A DNA stretch of 64,000 bases from Clostridiales bacterium. GTDB lineage: Bacteria > Bacillota > Clostridia > Christensenellales > Borkfalkiaceae. Under the pieces are notes generated by a model that was given only the letters and a program-made list of their open reading frames with translations, was not told the origin of the DNA and did not search any database. Made by a program: the position numbers and the translations under genes. The DNA lies in the NCBI GenBank assembly GCA_023667345.1, contig JAMPAF010000008.1, positions 1 to 64,000 on the forward strand. The letters run 5' to 3'. Below, one piece after another: positions 55,781-63,400 of this stretch (positions are counted from its first letter, which is position 1; the number at the start of each line of letters is the position of its first letter).

Positions 55781-55914
55781 CCTTCCCCTTAGGGGGAAGG
55801 TGGCATTTTCGAGGAACGAGAAAATGACGAATGAGGGGTTGGCTATTTAAAACCGACTAACCCCTCATCCGTCCCAACCTTAACGGTTGCGACACCTTCC
55901 CCCTAAGGGGAAGG
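55781..55914. repeat. Palindromic repeat family B, full copy
   Basis: CCTTCCCC..GGGGGAAGGTGGC, GACGAATGAGGGGTTGG, AT spacer, CCAACCCCTCATCCGTC... CCTTCCCCC..GGGGAAGG: an almost perfect long inverted repeat. Confidence 0.8.
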
Positions 55915-55934
55915 TCATATTGAGGAAATTAATA

Positions 55935-55976
55935 GCCGCGCAGCGAAAAAAATTTCGCTGCGCGGCATACTTTTTT
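55935..55976. terminator. Intrinsic terminator after the RlmI-like gene
   Basis: A 14-bp stem GCCGCGCAGCGAAA/TTTCGCTGCGCGGC followed by ATACTTTTTT on plus. Confidence 0.85.
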
Positions 55977-55980
55977 ACCT

Positions 55981-56021
55981 CAATTCTTAATTCTACATTC
56001 TAAATTCTAAATTCTTAATGA
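55981..56021. repeat. Heptamer repeat at aminopeptidase 3' end
   Basis: Six 7-bp units of the AATTCTT/CATTCTA type run up to the minus-strand stop at 56024. Confidence 0.65.
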
Positions 56022-56023
56022 AC

Positions 56024-57250
56024 TCAAACCGCCCAGTTGCCGTCTTTAAATATCTGCACGCGCTCGCCGTCCTTTGTCACGCCCACAATCGACATATCCT
56101 TACTGCCTATCATAAAGTCGACGTGTATCATAGAGCTGTTTACGCCCAACTCCCTGCACTGCTCGTTGGTGTAATTTTCGTAGTTTTCGAGGCAATTGTT
56201 AAAGCCTCTGCCGAGCGCTAAATGGCAGCTCGCGTTCTCGTCGAAAAGCGTGTTGTAAAAGAGTATGCCCGTGTTGTTTATGGGGCTGTCGTAGGCGATT
56301 AAAGCCACCTCGCCCAAATACGCCGCGCCCTCGTCCATGGCAATCATTTTTTCGAGCAGGTCCTGATTTTTCTCCGCGCCTACCTTCACCGCCTTACCGC
56401 CTTCAAATTCCACCCAGAAATTTTCGATAAGCTTGCCTTGATAGGAAAGCGGCTTTGTTGCCACTACCTTGCCCTCGGCGCGCCCGCGCATAGGGGTCGT
56501 GAACACCTCTTCCGTCGGGATATTGGGGTTGAAATACGTGCCGCCGCCGAGCGTGGTTTCGCCGCCGCCGCAGAATATCCCCTTTTGGTTCAAGCCGACG
56601 GTAAAGTTTGTGCCGTTGGACGACTTGTATTCCAGCCTGTCGAACTTGTACTTATTCAAAAACGCGCACTTTTCGGCAAGCGTTTTGTTGTGCTTATCCC
56701 ACTCCGCGACGGGGTCGTCGGTCACGCGCGAGGTATACAAAATCGCTTCCCACAGCTTTTCCACAGCTTCGCCTATCGGCAGGTCGGGAAAGACCTTGTG
56801 CGCCCACTCCTTGCCGGGCACCGCCGCAATGCACCACTGGTATTTGCATTCGAGCGCGTCGCGGTAGGGCTTGATTATCGGATACCGCGCCATATTCGCC
56901 TTGGAAATCTTTTCGTTGTCCGTGCCCGAAAGCCCGTCGGGGTCGTCGGAATCGAGCCATATAAGGCAGGTTAAATTGTCCACCTTCGACTGCCACTCCG
57001 CCTTTTCGATATCCGTCACTTGCGAAAGAGTTTCAAGGGTGCGGTAGTTGTAGTTGAGCTTTGTTACCGGCATATAGCTCCACTTTACCGTCACGCTCTC
57101 CGCGCCGAGTTTGTAGCATTCCTCGACGACCATTGCGACGAATTCGGGCTGGTCGAGCCCGCACTGAATTATTACCTTTTGCCCCTTCTGAACGTTAATT
57201 CCGCTACCCGCGATTAACTGCGCGTATTTTAAAAGTTTAGTTTTCTCCAT
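56024..57250 (-). CDS. M29-family aminopeptidase
   Basis: Dimetal aminopeptidase of the AmpS/aminopeptidase T type, 408 residues. EEVFTTPMRGRAEG, VEFEGGKAV, GAAYLGEVALI, GRGFNNC and IHVDFMIGS place the Glu, His and Asp metal ligands of the family in the C-terminal half. Releases N-terminal residues from peptides in the cytosol. Its start overlaps the upstream hypothetical gene by 14 nt. Confidence 0.93.
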   Translation of the reverse strand: MEKTKLLKYAQLIAGSGINVQKGQKVIIQCGLDQPEFVAMVVEECYKLGAESVTVKWSYMPVTKLNYNYRTLETLSQVTDIEKAEWQSKVDNLTCLIWLDSDDPDGLSGTDNEKISKANMARYPIIKPYRDALECKYQWCIAAVPGKEWAHKVFPDLPIGEAVEKLWEAILYTSRVTDDPVAEWDKHNKTLAEKCAFLNKYKFDRLEYKSSNGTNFTVGLNQKGIFCGGGETTLGGGTYFNPNIPTEEVFTTPMRGRAEGKVVATKPLSYQGKLIENFWVEFEGGKAVKVGAEKNQDLLEKMIAMDEGAAYLGEVALIAYDSPINNTGILFYNTLFDENASCHLALGRGFNNCLENYENYTNEQCRELGVNSSMIHVDFMIGSKDMSIVGVTKDGERVQIFKDGNWAV

Positions 57251-57473
57251 TGCCCTCGTGAGCCTCCTTTACAATCTGATATGCAACCGCGATAAGCTGC
57301 TCTTCGGTCGCGTTCGGGTTCTGACCTATGTACCAGGTCATATCGTCAATCTGCCCGTCATTTTCGAGCACCATCATAATCGTCGCCATCGTCTGCCTTG
57401 TGACCTTTTTGGCGTACAGTGCAAAGCCGAGCGCCTTTTGCTTTTGGGAAAGTTCGTATTTTTTCTCGCTCAT
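57237..57473 (-). CDS. Small hypothetical helical protein
   Basis: 78 residues, mostly helical, no membrane segment or Cys. KQKALGFALYAKKVTRQTMATIMMVLEND and a TEEQLIAVAYQIVKE helix. It is cotranscribed with the M29 aminopeptidase (14-nt overlap). Not recognised. Confidence 0.65.
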   Translation of the reverse strand: MSEKKYELSQKQKALGFALYAKKVTRQTMATIMMVLENDGQIDDMTWYIGQNPNATEEQLIAVAYQIVKEAHEGNGEN

Positions 57474-57587
57474 TAATTTATACCCCGCGGTTGACTTTTT
57501 GTAATTGCATTATACCGCTTTTTGCCGCTTTCGTAAAGGATTTACGGGGGCGTGCGGGGAAAAATAATGAACAAACTGCTTTATTGT

Positions 57588-57611
57588 AACCTTCCCCTTA
57601 GGGGGAAGGTC
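57588..57611. repeat. Palindromic repeat family B fragment
   Basis: A single CCTTCCCCTTAGGGGGAAGG hairpin. Confidence 0.6.
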
Positions 57612-57632
57612 ATATTGCGGTGAAAAGAGCAA

Positions 57633-57655
57633 GCCCGCCGCGATAAGCGGCGGGC
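57633..57655 (-). terminator. Intrinsic terminator after the 57688 gene
   Basis: GCCCGCCGC/GCGGCGGGC stem with a 5-nt loop, followed on minus by TTGCTCTTTT. Confidence 0.6.
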
Positions 57656-57687
57656 AAACCTTATTCCCAGATATTCAATACACAAAA

Positions 57688-58827
57688 TCAATCGTACACC
57701 AACACGGCTTGCGCGTTGCTCAAAAGTTCGGCGACCATTTTATTCGACTGCGCCTGCAACGCATTACCGATATTTACGCTGTTGTTTATACTTTCGAGCT
57801 GCGCCGACATTGCGCCCAGTCTGTCGCTTATTTCTTCGCAGCAAGACCGTATTGTATGCTGTAAATTTCTGAACCCGTGCTGTAACGTATAGCAGACCGA
57901 TTTTGCCGCCTCGCTCATTGTGCGCTCTAACCTCTCGGTCTGCAATTCGCGGTCGACAAGCTGCAACGCTTCCTTTATGCTGTCCGCGCGGCGGGTTTCT
58001 ATTTCGTATATCACAAGGTCGAGGTGTTGCCAGTCGCGCAAATCCAATATCGGCGAAAACTCCGCCACAAGCGCCTTGTAATAGGCGTTGCAATTTTTCA
58101 CGGAAGATTTTACTACCGAATTCCTTTCGCCTAATATTTCGCGTGCCTCTTCTTTTACTTGCGGCAAAAATTTGAAATATTCACGGATTGCCTTACGCGC
58201 CGTTTCCGCGCGGTTATGCTCTTCGTCTATTTCTCTTTGCAGTTTTAGTTGATATTCCTGCAACTCACGTTTTAATCTGTTTATTGAACAAGCGTAACGA
58301 ATACCTTGATACATCGACACCAACGACGCAATTAACATTGCAAGCGGTGGACATAAACACATACCTGTTAGTATTAAATACCCGTTAATATTCAAAATTG
58401 CATCAAAACCTTTTTTGCCATCATATTCTACAAGCATTATACCAAAATATAATGCGGCTAAAATAATTCCGGTTATGAGAATTAATACCGCCATAGCCAC
58501 AAATTTTTTTACGGCATTTTTGTGGGCATCTATAATTTTGTCCTCATAATCTGCGGATTTATCTTCGATTTCTTTTTCTTGAATTTGATTATACCGCCTA
58601 TGTAACTCGTCGTCGAAACCGCCGTTGCATATCCACATAGCATACTCGACGGTGCCCTTCGGGGCTTCATATCTCGCGCCGCCCGCTTGGTCGGCTACCG
58701 TATTGAGTTCTTCGTGATATTCCGCGTCTGCTTTGCGTACTCTTACGTATTCCGCCGATATTGCCGAAAGCCCGCCGCGCAAGGCGTATAAACTGCCCAA
58801 CACATCCTCTTCCTTATCAAATTCCAT
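57688..58827 (-). CDS. Hypothetical coiled-coil membrane protein
   Basis: 379 residues. A soluble N-terminal region with coiled-coil tendency (about 1-105) is followed by two transmembrane helices (about 110-135 and 150-175), a long charged helical region (about 185-330) and a C-terminal segment with SAQLESINNSVNIGNALQAQSN. This resembles cytoskeleton-like or scaffold proteins in layout only. An AAGGAG site precedes the ATG. Family unknown. Confidence 0.65.
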   Translation of the reverse strand: MEFDKEEDVLGSLYALRGGLSAISAEYVRVRKADAEYHEELNTVADQAGGARYEAPKGTVEYAMWICNGGFDDELHRRYNQIQEKEIEDKSADYEDKIIDAHKNAVKKFVAMAVLILITGIILAALYFGIMLVEYDGKKGFDAILNINGYLILTGMCLCPPLAMLIASLVSMYQGIRYACSINRLKRELQEYQLKLQREIDEEHNRAETARKAIREYFKFLPQVKEEAREILGERNSVVKSSVKNCNAYYKALVAEFSPILDLRDWQHLDLVIYEIETRRADSIKEALQLVDRELQTERLERTMSEAAKSVCYTLQHGFRNLQHTIRSCCEEISDRLGAMSAQLESINNSVNIGNALQAQSNKMVAELLSNAQAVLVYD

Positions 58828-58876
58828 AATTTTCTCCTTTTGTTTTATTTTTTGATTAATTAATATGTGTAACTTG

Positions 58877-59275
58877 CCTTCCCCTTTGAAGGGGAAGGTG
58901 TCTGCTATGCAGACGAAAGAGGTTGATGCAATTCGATGGCGTAACCTCTATACTGCGCTTCGCTCCGTGCGACCGCTACGCGGGCGGGCGTCATTGCCTA
59001 ATGGCAATGTCACTTTCCCCTTTACGCAAGGGGAAAGCAAGGGGCTGTATACCGTCATTATGAGGTTTTTGCGGCATTGCGGACTTGTTTGAAACGTTTA
59101 AACATTTAGCCGCAAAAACCGTGCCCGCCCGCGTAGCGGTCGCACGTAGTATAATCTTTTTGCGCGCTTTTTTTCGCGCAAAATAATCAATTCCGCATTA
59201 CAATGCTATTTAAGATGATACTCCCGTGCGGCTATCGCCTAGATTCTTCACTGCGTTCAGAATGACAGTAATGCG
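58877..59275. repeat. Gap with repeat families A, B and C
   Basis: Family B arms at about 58877-58900 and 59011-59041, family A cores at about 58969-58992 and (inverted) 59121-59150, and one family C unit (AGATTCTTCACTGCGTTCAGAATGAC) at 59240-59265. A GTTTTTGCGGC/GCCGCAAAAAC inverted pair at about 59063-59118 may be a further element. No gene is supported. Confidence 0.6.
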
Positions 59276-59278
59276 GGC

Positions 59279-59310
59279 AAAAAATAATGCCGCCCCAAAC
59301 GAGACGGCAT
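59279..59310 (-). terminator. Terminator of structured RNA copy 2
   Basis: ATGCCGTC/GGGCGGCAT stem then TATTTTTT on the minus strand. It is the counterpart of the copy 1 terminator. Confidence 0.88.
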
Positions 59311-59494
59311 ATAGAAAATGCAACTTCTCGCTTGTTGCGACACAGTTTAATTACAGAGATAGCAGAAATTTGCTTTACTTTTTACTTGTAATTGAGAAGA
59401 AGCACTTCTACCAAATATTTAGTAAAAAGTAACAGCATATAAACCCACAAACAATAAAGTGAGCTATCCGAAGATTTTATTAAACTGTATCGCA
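59279..59494 (-). ncRNA. Structured noncoding RNA, copy 2
   Basis: About 216 nt, read on the minus strand from 59494. Closing stem: 59479-59495 with 59335-59351, 17 bp including G-U pairs. It shares with copy 1: GGTAGAAGTG..CTTCTTCTC..ATTAC in the apical part, GTAATTAAA, then TGTCGCAAC..GCGAGAAG...CATTTTCTATATG, and a terminator. The closing-stem sequences differ between copies but pairing is kept, as is the CTTCTC/GAGAAG and ATTAC/GTAAT complementarity. Copy 2 has an extra GATAGC/GCTATC helix. Frames through it are not coding. Confidence 0.8.
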
Positions 59495-59500
59495 ATAAGA

Positions 59501-59529
59501 ATTTTAGCATTTTAGGATTTAAATGTCAA
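59501..59529 (-). promoter_or_regulatory. Promoter of structured RNA copy 2
   Basis: -35 TTGACA at 59524-59529 (perfect), 17-nt spacer, -10 TAAAAT at 59501-59506. Start predicted near 59494, at the base of the closing stem, as in copy 1. Confidence 0.88.
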
Positions 59530-59596
59530 GGGATAGTCGTTTCGATTTTTATAATACCTTCCATTGTTATTTTTGCGGGTAACGGCGATAATTTGT

Positions 59597-59625
59597 TTGA
59601 CTAATAATTTACAAAATAATATAAT
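59597..59625 (+). promoter_or_regulatory. Promoter of tRNA-Pro
   Basis: TTGACT at 59597-59602, 17-nt spacer, TATAAT at 59620-59625; the tRNA begins 12 nt later. Confidence 0.85.
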
Positions 59626-59637
59626 ACACATATGCGG

Positions 59638-59713
59638 CGAGGCGTAGCGCAGTTGGTAGCGCGTATGGTTCGGGACCATAAGGTCGTGGGTTCGAATCCC
59701 GTCGCCTCGGCCA
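59638..59713 (+). tRNA. tRNA-Pro (anticodon CGG)
   Basis: 76 nt including encoded CCA. Acceptor CGAGGCG/CGCCTCG, D stem GCGC/GCGC, anticodon stem TATGG/CCATA with loop TTCGGGA (anticodon CGG), T arm GTGGG-TTCGAAT-CCCGT. Confidence 0.96.
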
Positions 59714-59752
59714 AACACACGGACACGCATTTTTGCGTGTCCGTGTGTTTTT
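59714..59752 (+). terminator. Intrinsic terminator of tRNA-Pro
   Basis: A 15-bp stem AACACACGGACACGC/GCGTGTCCGTGTGTT directly after the CCA, then TTTC. Confidence 0.9.
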
Positions 59753-59876
59753 CTCGGCGGGCAATACGGGATTCGAGGGGAGGCAAACAAAACTTGTTTT
59801 GCGCAGGTCTGCGGGCTCTACCGCAGACTTGACAGCCCTCGGTTTGGGCTGTCAACCGTGCGCGTCCGCCCAAGGC

Positions 59877-59898
59877 GCGAATCCCGTCGCCTCGACCA
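59877..59898 (+). repeat. Copy of the tRNA-Pro 3' end (possible att site or tRNA remnant)
   Basis: GCGAATCCCGTCGCCTCGACCA repeats the last 22 nt of tRNA-Pro (TCGAATCCCGTCGCCTCGGCCA) with 2 mismatches, including CCA, and is followed by its own terminator hairpin at 59904-59934. Either the scar of a tRNA-targeted integration or a degenerate second tRNA. The 160 bp between the copies show no gene. Confidence 0.7.
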
Positions 59899-59903
59899 CA
59901 AAG

Positions 59904-59934
59904 AGGACACCCCATTTCGGGGTGTTCTTTTTTG
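59904..59934 (+). terminator. Intrinsic terminator after the tRNA remnant
   Basis: AGGACACCCC/GGGGTGTTCT stem with an ATTTC loop followed by TTTTTT. Confidence 0.85.
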
Positions 59935-60023
59935 GTTGAACGATTGGTAGGCAGAAGCCACGCGGTTCGCCCCGCCGCCTACATTTTTGTAGCCGTTGTT
60001 TTTGTTAATGACAAAATAGCACA

Positions 60024-60077
60024 ACCCTCATCCGTCTGCTACGCAGCCACCTTCCCCCTTTGTTAAGAGGGAAGGCA
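60024..60077. repeat. Palindromic repeat family B, half copy
   Basis: CCCTCATCCGTCTGCTACGCAG and ACCTTCCCCCTTTGTTAAGAGGGAAGG. Confidence 0.6.
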
Positions 60078-60099
60078 AGAAAGAGGTGCCAAATTTATA

Positions 60100-60134
60100 A
60101 AGCCGCGGGCAGAATTGCCCGCGGCTTGTTTTTT
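60100..60134. terminator. Intrinsic terminator beyond the collagen-like gene
   Basis: A 12-bp AAGCCGCGGGCA/TGCCCGCGGCTT stem. On the minus strand it lies just after the stop codon of the collagen-like fragment; on plus it has eight T. Confidence 0.8.
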
Positions 60135-60299
60135 TTAGCCTTGCAACAGCCCTGCCGCCCTTAAATTGGCAAGCAGTGTGTTGAATTGCGTTACGACGTC
60201 CGCATCACCCGTCGCGTCCGCCACGGCTGCCGCCGCCGTTACAGTAGCGTCTGCGCCCGTCGGACCCGTCGGACCTGTTGCGCCTGTTGCTCCTGTGCC
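60135..60299 (-). pseudogene. 3' fragment of an interrupted collagen-like protein gene
   Basis: An open frame of 54 codons plus stop with no start. It begins with Gly-X-Y triplets (GTGATGATGPTGPTGADA), then a Thr/Ala-rich bridge and a C-terminal domain (DADVVTQFNTLLANLRAAGL) of the kind that ends clostridial collagen-like, BclA-type spore-surface proteins. The upstream codon is the stop of the serine recombinase gene, in the same frame. The N-terminal part would lie beyond the right edge, on the far side of the inserted element. The frame is intact, so excision could restore the gene. Confidence 0.8.
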
Positions 60300-60305
60300 T
60301 TAAGG
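60297..60305. other. Inferred element-chromosome junction
   Basis: The recombinase stop codon TAA is followed without gap by the first Gly codon of the collagen-like fragment. The exact crossover bases cannot be set without the other end of the element. Confidence 0.6.
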
Positions 60306-61934
60306 GACAGTTTTTAATCTTTTTTGCTGATATTCAGCAAGGCTTTCGCCTGTTTGAAACTTATAATGTATATGAATTATACGTTCTTGATTCTTTGCGA
60401 CCTTTTCCCCTACTGTAATGTAGTCGATAAGCTGTAAACACATCTCACGGGAAAGGCTCTCACAATTACTATACCGCTTTATTTTCCGCACATACTCCTC
60501 TGCGTTCTCGTCGTCTTTACTAAATTCAGACAGCCTTTGCTGGATTTCAATTATTTCCTGTTGTAAGGACTCTTTCTCAGCTTGGTACTTTTTACAAAGA
60601 CTTACACAGACACTTTCAGGCATACTTTTTAAGACTTTTTCTTCAAATGCGGACTGTATCAATTTGTCTAATTCAATAAGTCTATTTTTATTTGATTTAA
60701 GTTGTTTTTCATCGGAATACCGATTCTGTTCGCTACGCTTTGCGCGCTCTCTCAAATACTGCTCTTTAAATTTTGTTTCGTCATGCTCAACAAATTTAAT
60801 TAATGAGCGGATATCGTCTAACACTGCGGCTTCAAGCTGTTTTTCGGTTATATGGTGTGAAGAACAGTATTTCTTGCCTAAATTTACATAAGTGCGACAA
60901 ACGAAACAATCATGGACGTCTTTTGCCGATTTGAGCTTGAATTTCTTTCTGCAATCAGGACAAACGACTAAGCCCGATAGGATATGCACCAAGTTGGTTT
61001 TGTCTGCCCTCCCTCGCGTGGACTTATAGGTTTCTTGAACCATGTCCCATATTTCCTTACTTATAATAGGTTCATGCGCGTTCTCGTTTATTATCCACTC
61101 GTTCTTTGGTATACTTACCACCTTATGGTTTTTATAAGAAACCGTCGTCGTCTTATGCTGTACCATGTGTCCTATATACGTAGGATTTGAAAGTATCCAC
61201 CTCACAGTCTTTGGAACCCAATAGACGCTACAATTTCTGTCCCACTTACCACCGTCGAGTTTGGTGAAATAAGTCGCAGGATTAGGTATACCGTCGTCCG
61301 TTAAAATTCTCGCAATGGTTCGAGCTGAATTACCTTGTAAGCGCAAATCAAAGATACGTCTTACTACCATTGCAGCTTCCTCGTCTATTACAGCCGTTCG
61401 ACTTTCATCGTTACCCGCTTTATAGCCGTAAGGATAATTCCAATTTGTGTATTTACCCGCACGCTGATTCGCTTCAAATACCGCTCTGATTTTTTTACTG
61501 GTATTAGCAGCATGCCACTCGTTAAATACGTTCATTATCGGCATCATATCCATTGCAGTGCTACTTCTGTCTGCTGTATCAACATTATCATTGAGTGCAA
61601 TAAAGCGTATTCCGTAAGCGGGAAAGATGTAATCTATGTACTGTCCGACTTGAATATAGTTACGCCCGAAACGAGACAAATCTTTTACTATAATCGTATC
61701 TATTTTTCCCGATTGAGCATCCCCCAACAATCGTTTTACTTCGGGGCGGTCAAAATTTGTTCCCGACCAACCGTCATCAATATATTCGTCTACAATATTA
61801 CCACCATGTTCTTCTACATACTTACGCAGAATTATACGTTGGTGGTCTATTGACATAGACTCGCCCGCTTTTTCATCATCACGCGATAACCGCATATATA
61901 TTCCGATTTTATTAAGTTGTTTTTGCTTTGACAT
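60300..61934 (-). CDS. Large serine recombinase (Tn4451 TnpX / TndX type)
   Basis: 544 residues from the ATG at 61934 (AGGAGG upstream). Resolvase domain: IYMRLSRDDE with the catalytic Ser near residue 17, VDEYIDDGWSGTNFDRP, and VKDLSRFGRNY. A recombinase domain follows (about 170-300), then a zinc ribbon CPDCRKKFK...CFVCRTY near 325-345 and a coiled coil (about 390-480). It catalyses excision and integration at short core sites without host factors. Its TAA stop abuts the collagen-like fragment, so the element end lies at about 60297-60305. AT-rich relative to the chromosome. Confidence 0.93.
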   Translation of the reverse strand: MSKQKQLNKIGIYMRLSRDDEKAGESMSIDHQRIILRKYVEEHGGNIVDEYIDDGWSGTNFDRPEVKRLLGDAQSGKIDTIIVKDLSRFGRNYIQVGQYIDYIFPAYGIRFIALNDNVDTADRSSTAMDMMPIMNVFNEWHAANTSKKIRAVFEANQRAGKYTNWNYPYGYKAGNDESRTAVIDEEAAMVVRRIFDLRLQGNSARTIARILTDDGIPNPATYFTKLDGGKWDRNCSVYWVPKTVRWILSNPTYIGHMVQHKTTTVSYKNHKVVSIPKNEWIINENAHEPIISKEIWDMVQETYKSTRGRADKTNLVHILSGLVVCPDCRKKFKLKSAKDVHDCFVCRTYVNLGKKYCSSHHITEKQLEAAVLDDIRSLIKFVEHDETKFKEQYLRERAKRSEQNRYSDEKQLKSNKNRLIELDKLIQSAFEEKVLKSMPESVCVSLCKKYQAEKESLQQEIIEIQQRLSEFSKDDENAEEYVRKIKRYSNCESLSREMCLQLIDYITVGEKVAKNQERIIHIHYKFQTGESLAEYQQKRLKTVP

Positions 61935-61964
61935 TCGTACCTCCTTTTCTGTCAAAGCTATTAA

Positions 61965-61991
61965 GTTATGGTAGTGTCATTATACCATAAC
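61965..61991. promoter_or_regulatory. Palindrome over the recombinase promoter
   Basis: Perfect 9-bp arms GTTATGGTA/TACCATAAC with a 9-nt spacer covering the -10 box. Promoter: -35 TTGCAA at 62002-62007, 17-nt spacer, -10 TATAAT at 61979-61984, minus strand. Likely operator. Confidence 0.65.
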
Positions 61992-62033
61992 AAACTTTAC
62001 TTTGCAAGATTATTTTAATAATTTTACGAATAA

Positions 62034-62228
62034 TTAAATACCCATTTCTCTGTTAGCTCGATTGACAGCAAGTTCCATAATTGTGGCATTTAAATCTTTA
62101 TCACCTTCAAAGTGCCTAATAATTAAAAATTGTTGCCCCTCAATTACACACCTACGTTGTGAAGTTGGATAATTATCTATTCGCTTATTTGAATCGTCAT
62201 TATTTTTATTCGTCCTTATATCCCCCAT
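62034..62228 (-). CDS. TnpW-like small element protein
   Basis: 64 residues. RRCVIEGQQFLIIRHFEGDKDLNATIMEL resembles the short TnpW-type proteins of Tn4451-like elements (R.IG...Y.V..HF...... I). The ribosome site is weak. It sits next to the recombinase gene. Function unknown. Confidence 0.5.
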   Translation of the reverse strand: MGDIRTNKNNDDSNKRIDNYPTSQRRCVIEGQQFLIIRHFEGDKDLNATIMELAVNRANREMGI

Positions 62229-62397
62229 TTTGTGTCATTTTTAGTCGAATTTTGCAACTAATATATGTATATGAACGGACTGCTCGTCCGTAATCACACG
62301 AAATAAAAAACTATGCCCTCACTTAAACAGGCATAGCTCCTCTTTTATAAACAATAGCGAGAGCTAAAAGCCCTCGCTACTGCTTTTATATTTAGTT

Positions 62398-62604
62398 TTA
62401 TTTGTTTTCGCACCGACTTTTCAATGCTTCATACCCTGCCACAACCAGTTCAACCTTTGTTAGTTTATTTTCTTTCAAAAACTTATTTATCGTTTCAGCA
62501 TATTCGCGGTCAATACTTGTTCCCCAAACCAAGTGCCGAGCTTTACGCTCTTCTTTGTGCTTTTCCTCATACCGCTTATCAATTTCAGATTTAGGCGATT
62601 TCAT
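62398..62604 (-). CDS. Small charged element-encoded protein
   Basis: 68 residues: a basic/acidic helix (KRYEEKHKEERKARHLVWG) then IDREYAETINKFLKENKLTKVELVVAGYEALK, which looks like a ribbon-helix-helix or helical DNA-binding segment. The ATG overlaps the tnpV stop. Common beside TnpV in clostridial elements; function unknown. Confidence 0.6.
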   Translation of the reverse strand: MKSPKSEIDKRYEEKHKEERKARHLVWGTSIDREYAETINKFLKENKLTKVELVVAGYEALKSRCENK

Positions 62605-62966
62605 ACTGCCTCCGTATAAACTATTTCGCTTAAAATTTCTTCTTTAATTGCGCGCTGCATCGCGGTCAGTCTGCGGTAGTCCTCCATAAACTCACCTGTC
62701 CGCTTATACTGCGTGGAAACAGAGAGTTTTGCAGAGAGAGTATTATACATATCATCAGCTTGCGCATCGATACCATAGAGATAAGTCGGCAAGTCTGCTA
62801 TCGTCCAATCAATACCTTTATCTTCCAAGTATTTCTTTTTCAATGTTCCGTATTTTCCATAAACGTGCTTTTCAGGTCTTACCGCTTCTTGATAGATTTT
62901 GATTTCATCTACCGTCAGTCCCTTCCCTTGCTCTACTTTCTTAATTACTTCATCCTTTATTATCAT
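62601..62966 (-). CDS. TnpV-family transposon-encoded protein
   Basis: 121 residues from the ATG at 62966 (GGAGGT upstream); the longer frame has no ribosome site. VYGKYGTLKKKYLEDKGIDWTIADLPTYLYGIDAQADDMYNTL followed by RLTAMQRAIKEEILSEIVY matches the TnpV pattern (YGKYG..R..YL...; I..QA...). Encoded in Tn4451-like and related conjugative elements; role unknown. It is first of a two-gene unit with the 68-residue protein. Confidence 0.75.
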   Translation of the reverse strand: MIIKDEVIKKVEQGKGLTVDEIKIYQEAVRPEKHVYGKYGTLKKKYLEDKGIDWTIADLPTYLYGIDAQADDMYNTLSAKLSVSTQYKRTGEFMEDYRRLTAMQRAIKEEILSEIVYTEAV

Positions 62967-62983
62967 AATGTTTACCTCCATAA

Positions 62984-63023
62984 ATCGTATTGATACGATA
63001 CAACACCATTTTATGTTTGTCAA
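62984..63023 (-). promoter_or_regulatory. Promoter and palindrome before tnpV
   Basis: -35 TTGACA at 63018-63023, 17-nt spacer, -10 TATCGT at 62995-63000. A perfect palindrome ATCGTAT-TG-ATACGAT at 62984-62999 overlaps the -10 box. Confidence 0.65.
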
Positions 63024-63062
63024 TAGGTTTAACAAAAAAATCGACATTTTTTTATTTATATC

Positions 63063-63090
63063 TTGACAATTCTCCTTTTTTTGATAGAAT
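63063..63090 (+). promoter_or_regulatory. Promoter of the 54-residue membrane protein gene
   Basis: TTGACA at 63063-63068, 16-nt spacer, TAGAAT at 63085-63090. The leader of about 85 nt has two ribosome-site-like AGGAGGTG motifs; the second precedes the ATG at 63182. Confidence 0.65.
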
Positions 63091-63181
63091 AAGACATAAG
63101 GAGGTGCTTTTTTTAATTTACAGAAGAACATTGAAGTACATATTGAGGACAATTTAATAAAACAATTAGGAGGTGTTAATT

Positions 63182-63346
63182 ATGAATATTACACTTGCAC
63201 TAATGATTTTAGAATTACTCGTTTGTACAGGTTCATTTATCTGTTCAATACTGCAATTTAAGCTGAGAAAATACAAAAGAAAACAGAATAATAGAAAAAG
63301 CAGCAGAAATAATAAATCACCTAAAGATAAAAAACATAAAGATTAG
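63182..63346 (+). CDS. 54-residue single-pass membrane protein with basic tail
   Basis: An ATG at 63182 with a near-perfect AGGAGGTG 7 nt upstream. Residues 3-25 are a hydrophobic helix (ITLALMILELLVCTGSFI), and residues 27-54 are strongly Lys/Arg/Asn-rich. This is the layout of small type I toxin-antitoxin toxins, but no sequence family was recognised. Own promoter and strong terminator. Confidence 0.6.
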   Translation: MNITLALMILELLVCTGSFICSILQFKLRKYKRKQNNRKSSRNNKSPKDKKHKD

Positions 63347-63347
63347 T

Positions 63348-63379
63348 TAGCCTGTCCTTGATGGACAGGCTATTTTTAT
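63348..63379 (+). terminator. Intrinsic terminator of the 54-residue gene
   Basis: A 10-bp TAGCCTGTCC/GGACAGGCTA stem with a TTGAT loop, then TTTTTATA. Confidence 0.93.
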
Positions 63380-63400
63380 ATTATTAATGCTACTATCCCC

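Noticed and set aside
59512..59915. Minus-strand ORFs containing an ATGFEPTTLWSRT-like stretch
   Set aside because: These are shadows of tRNA-Pro and its 3' copy, again a known annotation artefact.
62967..63152. N-terminal extension of TnpV
   Set aside because: There is no ribosome site; the GGAGGT before the ATG at 62966 and the promoter inside the extension decide the shorter start.
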